A stretch of 64,000 nt of DNA from Treponema pedis (lineage in GTDB: Bacteria; Spirochaetota; Spirochaetia; Treponematales; Treponemataceae): positions 1,043,367 to 1,107,366 of the forward strand of contig NZ_CP045670.1 of assembly GCF_017161325.1 (NCBI RefSeq), given 5' to 3'. Under the pieces are notes generated by a model. The model was not told the origin of the DNA and did no database searches. It saw only the letters and a program-made list of their open reading frames with translations. This document shows positions 18,891-27,792 of the stretch, in pieces. The position numbers were made by a program, and so were the translations under genes. The stretch's first letter is position 1. Each line of letters begins with the position of its first letter.

Positions 18891-20583
18891 ATTTAATTCG
18901 TCCGAATCTGGAAAACGGGAATAAAATAAGGTTTACCGTCCCCAGCATTTTTGAAGACGGAATATAGCGCGGTTTTATATTTGTTATAAATACGATTGAA
19001 AAAGCATCGTTTGAATTTAAACTTTCAAGATGATAAGAATATTCATGCCTCATATCCAAAGAATTAAAACGATTATCACCCATCATAAAATAACAGCCTT
19101 CAGGAATGTATTCTTCTTCGGCTTGAGGAAATTCATTCATATTGCGCTGACTTGTAAGGGAAAGATAAAAAAGATATTCTTCGAGTTCTCCTATAATATT
19201 TGTACGCTCTTCATCTGAAGCAAATCTTTCCGCAGTTGCATTTTCTTTATAAAGCTCGGCATTGCGTACGAATAATTTACCGAAAGCCAACTTAATTAAA
19301 ACATTTAATTGAGCATTACGTTTTTCATATAAATTATATTGAGAAAAATTTTTATCCGTTTCCGGTTGCCAATTTTTTAAAAAGGCCTTAAACCAAGTAA
19401 GTCCGCCGTCGGTTGTCAATATTTTTGACGCTATAATTTCATTATCTTTTGCCATATAGTTAATAAGATACTGTCCCTTGGGCAAAAAATCGTTTGCGGA
19501 AAAAACCGTATCGGCCTTACCCTTTATTTTTTTCATTTTTTCAATTAAACCGTCGGCTTCTTTTTCCGCTTCGGAAAAATCAACTTGTTTACGCCAAGTC
19601 TCTACGGATTGAAGGCGGTTTAATTTTTCGGTAGTCATCTTTTCGGCATCGCGTACATATTCAAGCTGAGATTTGGAAAGCTCCGATAAATTCCATGCTG
19701 CATATCCGGATTCATCAAAACTTTTAAAGTCTTTTTCTCCGGCTTTTTTTATATAAAGCACCCCGTCTACAAGCATAATCTTTTCTCCGGGGAGTCCGAC
19801 AATTCGTTTTACTAGCGGGTCGGCTTTTACATTTCCGTTTTCATCTTTGTTTATGTTTACCGTCGTTAATGTAAGATATTGAACCAGCTGTGAAGTAAAA
19901 AATTTCAGTTCATTATTAGGTTCATTTTTGTAATGAGGGTTTCTTATTATAACGACATCTCCGCGTTCGTACTTATGCAGTTGAGGAAAACGGAACGAAG
20001 AAAGCGGAAAGGTAGGTCCGGACAAAAATTTTATACCCGCAACTCTGTCTCCTACCATAAACTGCGGCACCATAGATTCCGAAGGAATTACATATAATTG
20101 AAAAACAAAAACGGTAAATAATAAAACTACGCAAGCCGCTTGTACAATTGCATCTACCCACTCCAAAATTTCAAAGAAAATCGAATGCTTGTGTTTAGGG
20201 TCAAGTTCGGGTAATTGCGGAAAATATTTGCGAGCTCGTTTATCGTTTAATCTGTAAAGGATAACACCGTTAAAAATAATTAAGGCAAGCCAATACAGGG
20301 CTAAAACGGCGTCCATAACTTCTCTTTCGCCGTAGATTTTTGCCCGCGATATTACAAAACAGGCAATAAAGAAAAACGGAGCATATTCCGCAATTTTTCG
20401 TAAGATATACAATTTCTTTTCCGTTGTATTTTTTAAAAAAGAAACGGCTGCAAACCCGAACCAAATTGAAAAAGCCGCTCCCAAAATAAGAGCGAAAAAG
20501 GACAACAGCCCCGCGTTATTTATAATTAAAAACACCGAAAAAACAATACCGAAAAATACTTCCAAATAAAAAAGGATTGACAT
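18889..20583 (-). CDS. lepB: signal peptidase I with a large insertion
   Basis: This leader peptidase cleaves signal peptides at the periplasmic face of the inner membrane. After four or five N-terminal membrane segments (about 1-165) comes the serine motif IPSESMVPQFMVGDRVAG near residue 168, the lysine region DPLVKRIVGLPGE near 255, and the late box MGDNRFNSLDMR near residue 510. The chain is 564 residues against about 250-350 usually; the excess is the extra N-terminal membrane domain plus a charged insertion of roughly 200 residues between the Lys box and MGDNR. The start ATG 20583 is preceded by CAGGAGA; an upstream in-frame ATG lacks a ribosome site. Confidence 0.9.
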   Translation of the reverse strand: MSILFYLEVFFGIVFSVFLIINNAGLLSFFALILGAAFSIWFGFAAVSFLKNTTEKKLYILRKIAEYAPFFFIACFVISRAKIYGEREVMDAVLALYWLALIIFNGVILYRLNDKRARKYFPQLPELDPKHKHSIFFEILEWVDAIVQAACVVLLFTVFVFQLYVIPSESMVPQFMVGDRVAGIKFLSGPTFPLSSFRFPQLHKYERGDVVIIRNPHYKNEPNNELKFFTSQLVQYLTLTTVNINKDENGNVKADPLVKRIVGLPGEKIMLVDGVLYIKKAGEKDFKSFDESGYAAWNLSELSKSQLEYVRDAEKMTTEKLNRLQSVETWRKQVDFSEAEKEADGLIEKMKKIKGKADTVFSANDFLPKGQYLINYMAKDNEIIASKILTTDGGLTWFKAFLKNWQPETDKNFSQYNLYEKRNAQLNVLIKLAFGKLFVRNAELYKENATAERFASDEERTNIIGELEEYLFYLSLTSQRNMNEFPQAEEEYIPEGCYFMMGDNRFNSLDMRHEYSYHLESLNSNDAFSIVFITNIKPRYIPSSKMLGTVNLILFPFSRFGRIK

Positions 20584-20791
20584 TAACTTCTCCTGAAATT
20601 TTAACGGCCGATATAAAACTATATTAAACCGCTTCAAATTATAAGATTAACCCAATACTTAAATTTATGCAATAGCCTTACAAAATTAAACAATTTAAGT
20701 GATAATAAGGAAACGGAAAAAGCAATCGAATTTAAACGGAATTTATACGCCCCTTGACTTTATGCCCGTTTTTTGCTTTACTGTAAAGCAA

Positions 20792-21460
20792 ATGAAGAAA
20801 AATATTTTTATCCCCCTTTTATTTTGTATCGGAATTTTTTGTTTTTCTCAAAATATTACCACGGCGGCGGCTTTTTTTTCCGCCGTATCCGATAAATACG
20901 CACAGTTTTCGGATTACGTTGTAGATATGAATATAACGTCAGGGGCTTCAAAGCAGCCGTGCACCGCTATGTTTAAACGGCCGGATATGCTCAGATTGGA
21001 TTTTAAATCGCCTGCCGACCAATGTATAGTTTTCAGCGGGAATACGCTTTCGATTTATTTACCGGATTATAGAACAATTTTACGGCAGGAAATCGATAAA
21101 AGCTCTGCCGGCGGCACGGCTTTAGCGACTCCGCAGGGGCTATCGCTTATGAAGCGCTCTTATACGATTCAATACGAAACTTCGGCTTCTCCCGTGCAGG
21201 TGGAAGAAGTCCCATCGGAATCCGTTGTAATTTTAATAATGAACAGAAAAAGCGCTTCCGAAACTTTTAAAACCTTGCGCGTAATGATTTCCCCCGAATC
21301 GAAATTAATACGCAGAATAGAAGCCGTTCCCGTTTCGGGCGGAAAGGTTATTTTTGATTTTTATAATTACAGAATAAATGTAGGAATTAAAAGTCAAAAT
21401 TTCGTATTTGATGCGCCGCCGACTGCAAAGGTTTTAGATGACTTTCTTTTTATAGAGTAA
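20792..21460 (+). CDS. lolA: LolA-like outer-membrane lipoprotein carrier
   Basis: The 222-residue product begins with a signal peptide (residues 1-18, ending FCFSQN) and continues with a LolA fold: FSDYVVDMNITSG, MFKRPDMLRLDFKSP, FSGNTLSIYLPDYRTILRQ. LolA ferries lipoproteins across the periplasm from the LolCDE complex. The frame is open further upstream to 20699, but ATG 20792 gives a clean signal peptide. The spirochaete context, with many lipoproteins, fits. The rodZ-like gene follows after 38 bases. Confidence 0.75.
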   Translation: MKKNIFIPLLFCIGIFCFSQNITTAAAFFSAVSDKYAQFSDYVVDMNITSGASKQPCTAMFKRPDMLRLDFKSPADQCIVFSGNTLSIYLPDYRTILRQEIDKSSAGGTALATPQGLSLMKRSYTIQYETSASPVQVEEVPSESVVILIMNRKSASETFKTLRVMISPESKLIRRIEAVPVSGGKVIFDFYNYRINVGIKSQNFVFDAPPTAKVLDDFLFIE

Positions 21461-21498
21461 CAAAACAAACCGTATTAAATTAAAATCGGAGAAATACA

Positions 21499-22620
21499 AT
21501 GAACGAAATCGGAAAACTTCTTATCGAAACAAGAATGCAACACGGGCTTGAACTGGAGCAGGTAGCCCGAGAAACGAATATAGCAAAAAGATATCTTGAA
21601 GCCTTGGAAAATGATGATTACAGCGTATTCCCTGCCGAGCCGTATATTTTGGGCTTTTTGAGAAATTATTGCGAATATTTAGGGCTTAACCCGGAAGAAT
21701 TTATAAAGCTCTACAAGCAAATAAAGATTCAGGAAACTGATTTACCTCCCGACGCTTTATTGCCCAAAAAAAACGCCGGCAGTTATCGGCTGATGATAAT
21801 TGCATTGGCAGCTGCGGCCGTTATAGCCTTAATTGCAGGTTTAGCTTATTTTATCTTCAGTAAATGGCTGCCCGACTTGCAGGAAAGACAGGCGAAAAAC
21901 ATAACGGAAGAAAAAATAATAGAAAGCCGTAAAGCGGGGAATTATGAATTAACCGAACCGCGTTTTGAAAAAAGACTTTTTATAGGCGATTCTTTAAAAA
22001 TTCAAGCCGGCGGAAAAGACTATGTACTGACTGTAGAAAAGGTAAGCCCCTCTTTAGTATTAAATACGGAAGCAGGAAACCAGATTATTAACCTTGCGGA
22101 AACTCTTAAACTCGATTTAAACGGCGATGCCGTACATGATGCTGAAATTCTTGTCGAAGATATAGATAAAAACAATCCCGAAGCGGGCTCTTTAGTGTTA
22201 ATTAAAACGGGTTCAGAGTTGGCTGCGGAAGCAACGGTAAAGGCTTCAGATGTTATCGTTTCCGAGAGTTCCGGTTTTTCTTCAAATGCCGCAACCAGGG
22301 TGCTGTTTGAAGGCGGTTCGGCTTATCCTGTAACCTTAAATGCCACATTTAGGGGATACTGCCTGTTTCGCCACGAATCCGATAAAGCAAACCGCGAAGA
22401 AAGGTATTACCAAAAAGCGGAACAGCTTACGGTACAGGCCAATAACGGTTTTAGGATTTGGGCTTCTAACGGAAATGCCGTAAAAATGCAGCTTGTTGCA
22501 GGCGGAAAAACCGTGGATTTGGAAATAAGCCGTCCGGGAGAAGTTATCGTAAAAGATTTAAAATGGATAAAGGACGATACAACCAGACGTTTTAAATTTA
22601 TAATAGCCGATGTCGATTAA
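21499..22620 (+). CDS. RodZ-like protein: HTH, single TM and periplasmic domain
   Basis: The 373-residue protein has an N-terminal Cro/XRE-type HTH (about 5-70; QHGLELEQVARETNIAKRYL and YILGFLRNYCEYLGLNPEEF), a single membrane span (about 94-116) and a periplasmic region ending in a DUF4115-like beta domain. This is the architecture of RodZ, which links MreB to the elongasome. The HTH in such proteins binds MreB rather than DNA. GGAG sits before ATG 21499. The stop overlaps rimO by 11 bases, so the two are translationally coupled. Confidence 0.8.
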   Translation: MNEIGKLLIETRMQHGLELEQVARETNIAKRYLEALENDDYSVFPAEPYILGFLRNYCEYLGLNPEEFIKLYKQIKIQETDLPPDALLPKKNAGSYRLMIIALAAAAVIALIAGLAYFIFSKWLPDLQERQAKNITEEKIIESRKAGNYELTEPRFEKRLFIGDSLKIQAGGKDYVLTVEKVSPSLVLNTEAGNQIINLAETLKLDLNGDAVHDAEILVEDIDKNNPEAGSLVLIKTGSELAAEATVKASDVIVSESSGFSSNAATRVLFEGGSAYPVTLNATFRGYCLFRHESDKANREERYYQKAEQLTVQANNGFRIWASNGNAVKMQLVAGGKTVDLEISRPGEVIVKDLKWIKDDTTRRFKFIIADVD

Positions 22621-24040
22621 AAATTTTTTTGTCGATTTACACGGCTGTGCAAAAAATCAAGTCGATGCGGAAATTCTTATAGGAATTATGGAGGGCTTGG
22701 GGTGGAGTAATTGCGACTCTGCGGAAAGCGCCGATTTAATTATCGTAAATTCTTGCGGATTTATAGAATCCGCAAAAGAAGAGTCGATTAATGCCGTTAT
22801 AAATGCAAAAGCCGTGAATCCGAGGGCGAAAATATTGCTGGCAGGCTGTCTTGCGGAGCGATATGCGGAAATTTTAAAAACCGATTTATCTGAAGCGGAC
22901 GCTGTTTTCGGTAACGGCGATTTATCACGTCTGCCTGAAGTTGTAGAAAGACTTTTTGCAAAAGAAAAAATAAAAAAAAGCGTTTTAACTCCGCCTCAAA
23001 TAGGAGTTTGCGGAGGCTGCCGGCCTAAAATTCTTAATTTTCCGCGTTCGGCGTATATAAAGATTACCGAAGGCTGCGATAATTTTTGCAGTTTTTGCGC
23101 AATTCCTATAATACGCGGAAGACTTAGAAGCCGACCCATAGCGGAAATAACTTCCGAAATTACGGAATTCGTTAAAAAAGATTTTTACGAATTTAATTTA
23201 ATAGGGCAGGATTTAGCGGCCTTTCAAGCTGAAAAAAATTCGGCCGAATCGGGGCTTGCACAGCTTTTAACCGCTATTTCAAAAATTAAAGGCGAATTTA
23301 AAGTGCGCCTTTTATATATTCATCCCGACCATTTTCCTCTTGATATTTTACCGATTGTTACCTCCGATACGCGCTTTTTGCCGTATTTTGATATTCCTTT
23401 TCAATCCGGTTCGGAAAAAATAATTAAAGCTATGAACCGTAAAGGCTCTCCCGAAATTTATTTACGGCTTGCCGAAAAAATACGGGAGGCTTTTAAAAAC
23501 TCAAAAAGTCCGTACGGAGAGCCCTGCCTGCGCACGACCTTTTTATCGGGTTTTCCGAACGAAACGGATAATGACTTTGCGGCAACCGTAGATTTTTTAA
23601 AAAATTTAAAACCCCTTTGGTCGGGCGGCTTTACATATTCCCGCGAAGAAGATACCGCTTCTTATTCTTTTAAAAACCGAGTTCCGAAAAAAATTGCCGA
23701 AAAACGTTTAGCGCAAATACGGGAGCTTCAAACGGGAATAACCGAAAAAAAACTCGAAGAATTTATAGGTAAAACGCTTGAAGTTTTAGTTGAAGAGCTT
23801 ATTCCGCTCGGCGGAGAAAGTGCGGATTCCGTAAACTTGAATGCCGTCGCTGAAAATAACGGCACCGTTCTTGCTCTCGGACGAGCTTGGTTTCAGGCCC
23901 CGGAAGTGGACGGAGCGGTAGTATTAAGTTTTGCTAACGGCAAAAAAGATTTATCAGGTAAGCCGATTCATGCGGGCTCCGTGGTAAAGGCAAAAATAAT
24001 TTCAAGGAACGGTTTTGATTTGGAAGCGGCGGTAAAATAA
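22610..24040 (+). CDS. rimO: ribosomal protein S12 methylthiotransferase
   Basis: The 476-residue radical-SAM enzyme thiomethylates the conserved Asp of ribosomal protein S12. The N-terminal MTTase domain carries the three Cys of its cluster (HGCAKN, NSCGF, AGCLAER). The radical-SAM CxxxCxxC is GCDNFCSFC near residue 153, and a TRAM-like domain closes the C-terminus. The N-terminal wording VDLHGCAKNQVDAE distinguishes RimO from MiaB. The start lies inside the rodZ-like gene. Confidence 0.93.
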   Translation: MSIKNFFVDLHGCAKNQVDAEILIGIMEGLGWSNCDSAESADLIIVNSCGFIESAKEESINAVINAKAVNPRAKILLAGCLAERYAEILKTDLSEADAVFGNGDLSRLPEVVERLFAKEKIKKSVLTPPQIGVCGGCRPKILNFPRSAYIKITEGCDNFCSFCAIPIIRGRLRSRPIAEITSEITEFVKKDFYEFNLIGQDLAAFQAEKNSAESGLAQLLTAISKIKGEFKVRLLYIHPDHFPLDILPIVTSDTRFLPYFDIPFQSGSEKIIKAMNRKGSPEIYLRLAEKIREAFKNSKSPYGEPCLRTTFLSGFPNETDNDFAATVDFLKNLKPLWSGGFTYSREEDTASYSFKNRVPKKIAEKRLAQIRELQTGITEKKLEEFIGKTLEVLVEELIPLGGESADSVNLNAVAENNGTVLALGRAWFQAPEVDGAVVLSFANGKKDLSGKPIHAGSVVKAKIISRNGFDLEAAVK

Positions 24041-24050
24041 CTTGCGTTTG

Positions 24051-24932
24051 CTATAAATCTTTTATTTCATTTAAACTTAAACCGGTAATTTTTGAAATAA
24101 AAGAAATTTCGCAATTTTCCCGTTTCATCAGCTTTGCCGTTTCAAGTTTTGTTTGCCTTACTCCGTTATTCCAGCCCTCGGAAAGCCCTTCTTCTCTGGC
24201 GCAGGCTTTTTCACTGATTCTGTCCATTTCCCAAATTTCCTGGTGCAGCAGTAAAAGCCTTTTTTCTTCATCGCCGATAATTTCTTCGTATTCTTTTTCC
24301 GCTTCATTAAATGCGGGATTTTCTTTTAACAAGGTTTCCATATTTTTATCTCCTGTTTTATCTATGTTCTTAATAAAATATACCCACTTTTCCAACTCTT
24401 TCATTTTTATTATATCACAGTTTTGCAAAACCGTCATCAATTTTTTCATTTCAATTAAATGAAACTCAAGTTTATCCATAACAACTTGTTCATAGTTTAC
24501 GTCCGAGCGCATTTGAGCGGTGCGAAAAAAATATTTATCATTATAAAAATTTTCGTCCATAAAGCAAATTAAAACGCTTTTTTTAATTTCGGAATACGGT
24601 TTACCCTTAAGGTTTTGGTCCGTATGCAGTTTTGCAAGATAGTAACTCATTCTGTCCCGTAAAAAAAGATGATTTAAAACCTGCATTTCAATTGCATATT
24701 GATTTTGTAAATTATCGACGCCTAAAATATCCAAAATATTTTGTTTTCCTACGAGATGTCCGATTTTTGTTATCGGAGATTTTAGCCTGATATGAGTTAT
24801 AAGCGGTAAATTTTTATATGAAAGGACGGCATTGACAAGTTCTTTTAATAAGTGTTCATTTCCTTTTTTCCCGAAAATTCCTCTAAAAAGCAGGTCGTTG
24901 GTTAAGGTTAAATTTTTTATTTTTATTTCCAT
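24051..24932 (-). CDS. Rpn / PD-(D/E)XK nuclease-family 'transposase'
   Basis: The 293-residue protein has the Rpn family start TNDLLFRGIFGKKGNE and nuclease core ILDILGVDNLQNQYAIEMQV near residue 72, where D and E-x-Q are the likely metal ligands. LRDRMSYYLAKLH follows. Rpn proteins promote RecA-independent recombination in E. coli, and treponeme genomes hold many copies. The C-terminal half is helical and acidic, with ACAREEGLSEGWNNGVRQ. It converges on rimO with 10 bases between stops. Mobility of the gene itself is not shown by any terminal repeat here. Confidence 0.8.
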   Translation of the reverse strand: MEIKIKNLTLTNDLLFRGIFGKKGNEHLLKELVNAVLSYKNLPLITHIRLKSPITKIGHLVGKQNILDILGVDNLQNQYAIEMQVLNHLFLRDRMSYYLAKLHTDQNLKGKPYSEIKKSVLICFMDENFYNDKYFFRTAQMRSDVNYEQVVMDKLEFHLIEMKKLMTVLQNCDIIKMKELEKWVYFIKNIDKTGDKNMETLLKENPAFNEAEKEYEEIIGDEEKRLLLLHQEIWEMDRISEKACAREEGLSEGWNNGVRQTKLETAKLMKRENCEISFISKITGLSLNEIKDL

Positions 24933-25057
24933 AATTTATCAGCCTTTTTTTAAGTTTTTTTTAATTGTTACACGGCATTTTATAATTATTATCAGGAAAA
25001 ATTTACAAATATTTGCCCGAATTTGCAAAAAAAATTGAAAAAACGAGTTAAAACCTC

Positions 25058-25088
25058 TTGACAAAACCGGGGGGGGGGGGGGTATAAT
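25058..25088 (+). promoter_or_regulatory. promoter with a poly-G spacer (phase-variable candidate)
   Basis: A perfect TTGACA (25058-25063) and a perfect TATAAT (25083-25088) are separated by 19 bases, of which the last 14 are all G. Loss of two G would give the optimal 17-bp spacing. Confidence 0.85.
25069..25082 (+). repeat. poly-G tract, 14 bases
   Basis: The uninterrupted G run fills the -35/-10 spacer of the lipoprotein promoter. Confidence 0.95.
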
Positions 25089-25137
25089 GGAAGAAATTTA
25101 AAGAACCGTTTAAAAGAACGGTGAAAGGAGTTTAAAT

Positions 25138-25560
25138 ATGAAACGAAATAAAATTGTTTCTGTTATCGGAATGCTCGTTGTTTTACTGAGCATGGCAGCT
25201 ATGGTATCCTGCGGCGGAAATGCAAAAACCGTTACCGGTGTTTGGGAGCAAACAGCACCTGTAGATAGTCTGCTTGCTCCCAATTATTATTATTTTGACG
25301 GAAAGGATAAGGTTTATGTTGCAAGTTCGGCTGACGGAAAGGACTTTAGTAAAGTTCCCCGTCTTTCCGGCGATTACAGTGCAAAGGGCGGAAAAATCTC
25401 GATGCCTCTTACAGAGAACGTAAAATGTTCCTTTGAAGTTAAAGGCGATATATTGGCCATATACCAACGAGTAGCAGGAAATGCTCTATTTGGCATCAGT
25501 ACCAGATATGAATTTAAGAAGTCGAATGTAGACGCGAATAAAATTAAAAACGCAAAATAA
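25138..25560 (+). CDS. small lipoprotein
   Basis: The 140-residue product begins with a lipoprotein signal (MKRNKIVSVIGML, then lipobox MVSC with Cys25). The mature part is about 115 residues, beta-rich, with repeated charged or Gly turns: VTGVWEQTAPV, YYYFDGKDKVYVAS, FEVKGDILAIYQR. This lipocalin-like pattern (VTGVWE) recurs in treponeme hypothetical lipoproteins; function is unknown. AAAGGAG at 25124-25130 sets the start, and a small hairpin (ACCGTT / AACGGT, 25105-25122) precedes it. Its promoter contains the G14 tract, so expression probably varies between cells. A strong terminator follows. Confidence 0.85.
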   Translation: MKRNKIVSVIGMLVVLLSMAAMVSCGGNAKTVTGVWEQTAPVDSLLAPNYYYFDGKDKVYVASSADGKDFSKVPRLSGDYSAKGGKISMPLTENVKCSFEVKGDILAIYQRVAGNALFGISTRYEFKKSNVDANKIKNAK

Positions 25561-25610
25561 GGCTGTAACTTTAATTTTATTCATGCGGCGTTTATCTTAA
25601 CAAATTATAA

Positions 25611-25650
25611 AACCTTGCAAGGCTTATTTAACCTTGCAAGGTTTTTTATT
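25611..25650 (+). terminator. intrinsic terminator after the lipoprotein gene
   Basis: AACCTTGCAAGG (25611-25622) pairs with CCTTGCAAGGTT (25632-25643), followed by a T-rich tail. Each arm is itself palindromic, so cruciform or dimer forms are possible. Confidence 0.85.
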
Positions 25651-25665
25651 TTACAGCCTTATTAC

Positions 25666-25693
25666 TTGACAATATTTTCCGTTAGTGTAAAAT
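25666..25693 (+). promoter_or_regulatory. promoter of the 55-residue membrane peptide
   Basis: TTGACA (25666-25671), 16 nt and TAAAAT (25688-25693) lie 31 bases before ATG 25725. Confidence 0.65.
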
Positions 25694-25724
25694 AGTATAA
25701 AAATATTTAAAGGATGGAAAAGTT

Positions 25725-25892
25725 ATGGCGGATAAAGTCAAGTTTATAAGACATTATGCTAAAGAAGGAATAACTTTCGGTTCGTGCCTTGCGATGATAA
25801 TAAGTTATACCGCATGGAAATCCGTCTTATGGGCCGTTATACACGGCTTGTTAAGCTGGGCGTATGTAATTTACTATATAGTAGTTTATTAG
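25725..25892 (+). CDS. small single-pass membrane protein (55 aa)
   Basis: The frame from ATG 25725 to TAG 25892 encodes 55 residues: a charged N-terminus (MADKVKFIRHYAKEG) and then one or two hydrophobic stretches with several Trp and Tyr (SYTAWKSVLWAVIHGLLSWA). AAGGATGG lies seven bases upstream and a near-consensus promoter precedes it, supporting a real gene. No family was recognised. It sits directly before the two cyclase receptors and may be co-transcribed with them. Confidence 0.6.
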   Translation: MADKVKFIRHYAKEGITFGSCLAMIISYTAWKSVLWAVIHGLLSWAYVIYYIVVY

Positions 25893-25908
25893 TTACAGTT
25901 TATGCGGT

Positions 25909-27792
25909 ATGCGGACAGTGAAAAAAATCTTTGTATTTTTCGGATTTTTACTTTTATTTTTTTCGTGTAAAATACCCGGTAATAAACATTCGGAATATCC
26001 TGTAATACGCGGCGTTTATAATGCCGAAAATTTAAGTGCAACGGACGTTATTGCGCTTGAAGGCGATTGGATTTTTGTACCGAATAAATTCGTTTCCCCG
26101 TCGGACAAGTTTTATCAATATACCAGATTTGAACATATAAATTCCAGTTGGACGAAATACTCCGAGCCTGAACCCGAGTACGGTTATGCAACTTATGCAG
26201 TAAAATTAACGAACTTATCCGCCGACGGAGTTTATGCAATTAAAACCGCCTGTGTTTCTTCCGCATTTGTTGCATATTTAAACGGATTGGAATTTATGCG
26301 TTCCGGTAAACCTGCGGTTTCAAAAAAAGAAGAGGTTTTTAATTGGGATTCTTCTTTTATGGTTTTACCTACCCGAAGAGCGAAAGAAGCGATTCTTGTT
26401 TTTCATATCTCGAATCACCACGATAAATTTCCCGGTTTTCAAAAACCTGTAGAAATCGCTTTTTATTCCACTCTCGCAAATGCAAAAAATAAAGATGTTT
26501 TAGTTTTTACCATCTTAGCCGGAGTTTTACTGGTAACCTCCGCCTTTTTTATTTCACTTTATATATTTTATCCGAAAGAAAAAACTTCTCTTTATTTCGG
26601 TCTTTTATGCGTAAATTTCGGTGTGCGTATTTGCTGCTATGATGAAGTTTTATTTACGACAATTATTCCTAAAATAAATTCCATATTTTTGTTTAAATTG
26701 GGCTATGCGACTTTTTCGCTTGCTTTAGTTTTCGCTTCGCTTTTTATACACGAATTATTCGGAAAGATAAAAATGCGTTATCTTTATATAATTCTTTTTC
26801 CGGCATTTTTATATGCGGCAATTAACTTGTTTGCACCGATTTCGGTTTCTACGAATTTGCTTGTTTATGCTCAAATTTATGTACTGGCGGCGGCAATATA
26901 TAATGTTGTAATTACCGTAATGGAAGCGTTTAAGCGTAATAAGTATGCTCATCTTTTTTTGCTGGGGGTTTTGGTTTTTTTATCGATGAGCATACGCGAT
27001 ATGTTAATTGCAAATAAAATTATAGAAGGCGGTTTTTTATCGCATTTCGGAGTTTTAACCTTAGTCGCCCCGATGGCAATTATTGTATTGCAGTATTTTA
27101 AAACCACATCGGAAAATGTAATCGGGTTGGCTAAAAAAATAGAGCTTACAAATACGGCTTTGGCTAAATTTGTTCCTATAGAATTTATGAATTTCTTAAA
27201 TAAAAAACATATAGAAATTCGGTTGGGCGATAATATTTTAAAGGATATGTATATTGCCTTTATTCACTTAGGTATGAAAACCGGATTGGAAACCGAAGCC
27301 GAAAGGCTGAGCGTTCTTCAGATTTATAATAAAACTCTTGCCGATATAAATCCCGTAATAGAAATACATAAGGGGTTTATCGATAAATATTTGGCGGAAG
27401 GGCTTATGGTTCTTTTTTACGGAACGGCGGAAGATGTTATAGATTGTATGCTCGAAATAAAGGAAATTATAAGAGTTGAAAATTTTGAACGCGAAATACG
27501 CGGTATGCAAAAAATAAAACTTGCCTGCGGGGTACATTACGGAAAGCTTATGATAGGTACGATAGGGGAGCAGGCACGAATGGACAGTACCGTTATTTCC
27601 GATGCCGTTAATATAGCTTCGCGGCTTCATTTTTATGCCTTAAAAAAAGAAACGGAAATTTTTGTAAGTGCCGCCGTAAAAAATAATGTAAGTTCGGAAG
27701 CGGAAAGCCGGATAAAATTTAATTTCGGCGGGTTTGTAAGATTTAGAGGTAAAGAAGAGCCGGTATCGATTTATGAGGTAAATAAAATATGA
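25909..27792 (+). CDS. 7TM-DISM receptor with class III cyclase domain, C2-like half
   Basis: The 627-residue protein starts with a lipoprotein-like signal (FFSC, Cys20), then a jelly-roll DISM extracellular domain (about 40-195), seven membrane segments (about 200-400) and a class III nucleotide cyclase homology domain (about 425-627). The cyclase half keeps the substrate Lys (FIDKYLAEG) and the transition-state Asn and Arg (VISDAVNIASRLH). Both metal Asp are lost: His replaces the first (AFIHLGMKT) and Glu the second (YLAEG). This is the pattern of the C2 half of mammalian adenylyl cyclases. It overlaps the next gene by four bases, and that gene has the reciprocal defects, so a heterodimer is likely. 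The start is uncertain; ATG 25909 lacks a clear Shine-Dalgarno sequence. Confidence 0.8.
   Translation: MRTVKKIFVFFGFLLLFFSCKIPGNKHSEYPVIRGVYNAENLSATDVIALEGDWIFVPNKFVSPSDKFYQYTRFEHINSSWTKYSEPEPEYGYATYAVKLTNLSADGVYAIKTACVSSAFVAYLNGLEFMRSGKPAVSKKEEVFNWDSSFMVLPTRRAKEAILVFHISNHHDKFPGFQKPVEIAFYSTLANAKNKDVLVFTILAGVLLVTSAFFISLYIFYPKEKTSLYFGLLCVNFGVRICCYDEVLFTTIIPKINSIFLFKLGYATFSLALVFASLFIHELFGKIKMRYLYIILFPAFLYAAINLFAPISVSTNLLVYAQIYVLAAAIYNVVITVMEAFKRNKYAHLFLLGVLVFLSMSIRDMLIANKIIEGGFLSHFGVLTLVAPMAIIVLQYFKTTSENVIGLAKKIELTNTALAKFVPIEFMNFLNKKHIEIRLGDNILKDMYIAFIHLGMKTGLETEAERLSVLQIYNKTLADINPVIEIHKGFIDKYLAEGLMVLFYGTAEDVIDCMLEIKEIIRVENFEREIRGMQKIKLACGVHYGKLMIGTIGEQARMDSTVISDAVNIASRLHFYALKKETEIFVSAAVKNNVSSEAESRIKFNFGGFVRFRGKEEPVSIYEVNKI

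Noticed and set aside
24051..24932. Rpn gene as an insertion sequence
   Set aside because: No terminal inverted repeats or target duplications were found at its borders. Rpn proteins are nuclease-type, not classical DDE transposases.
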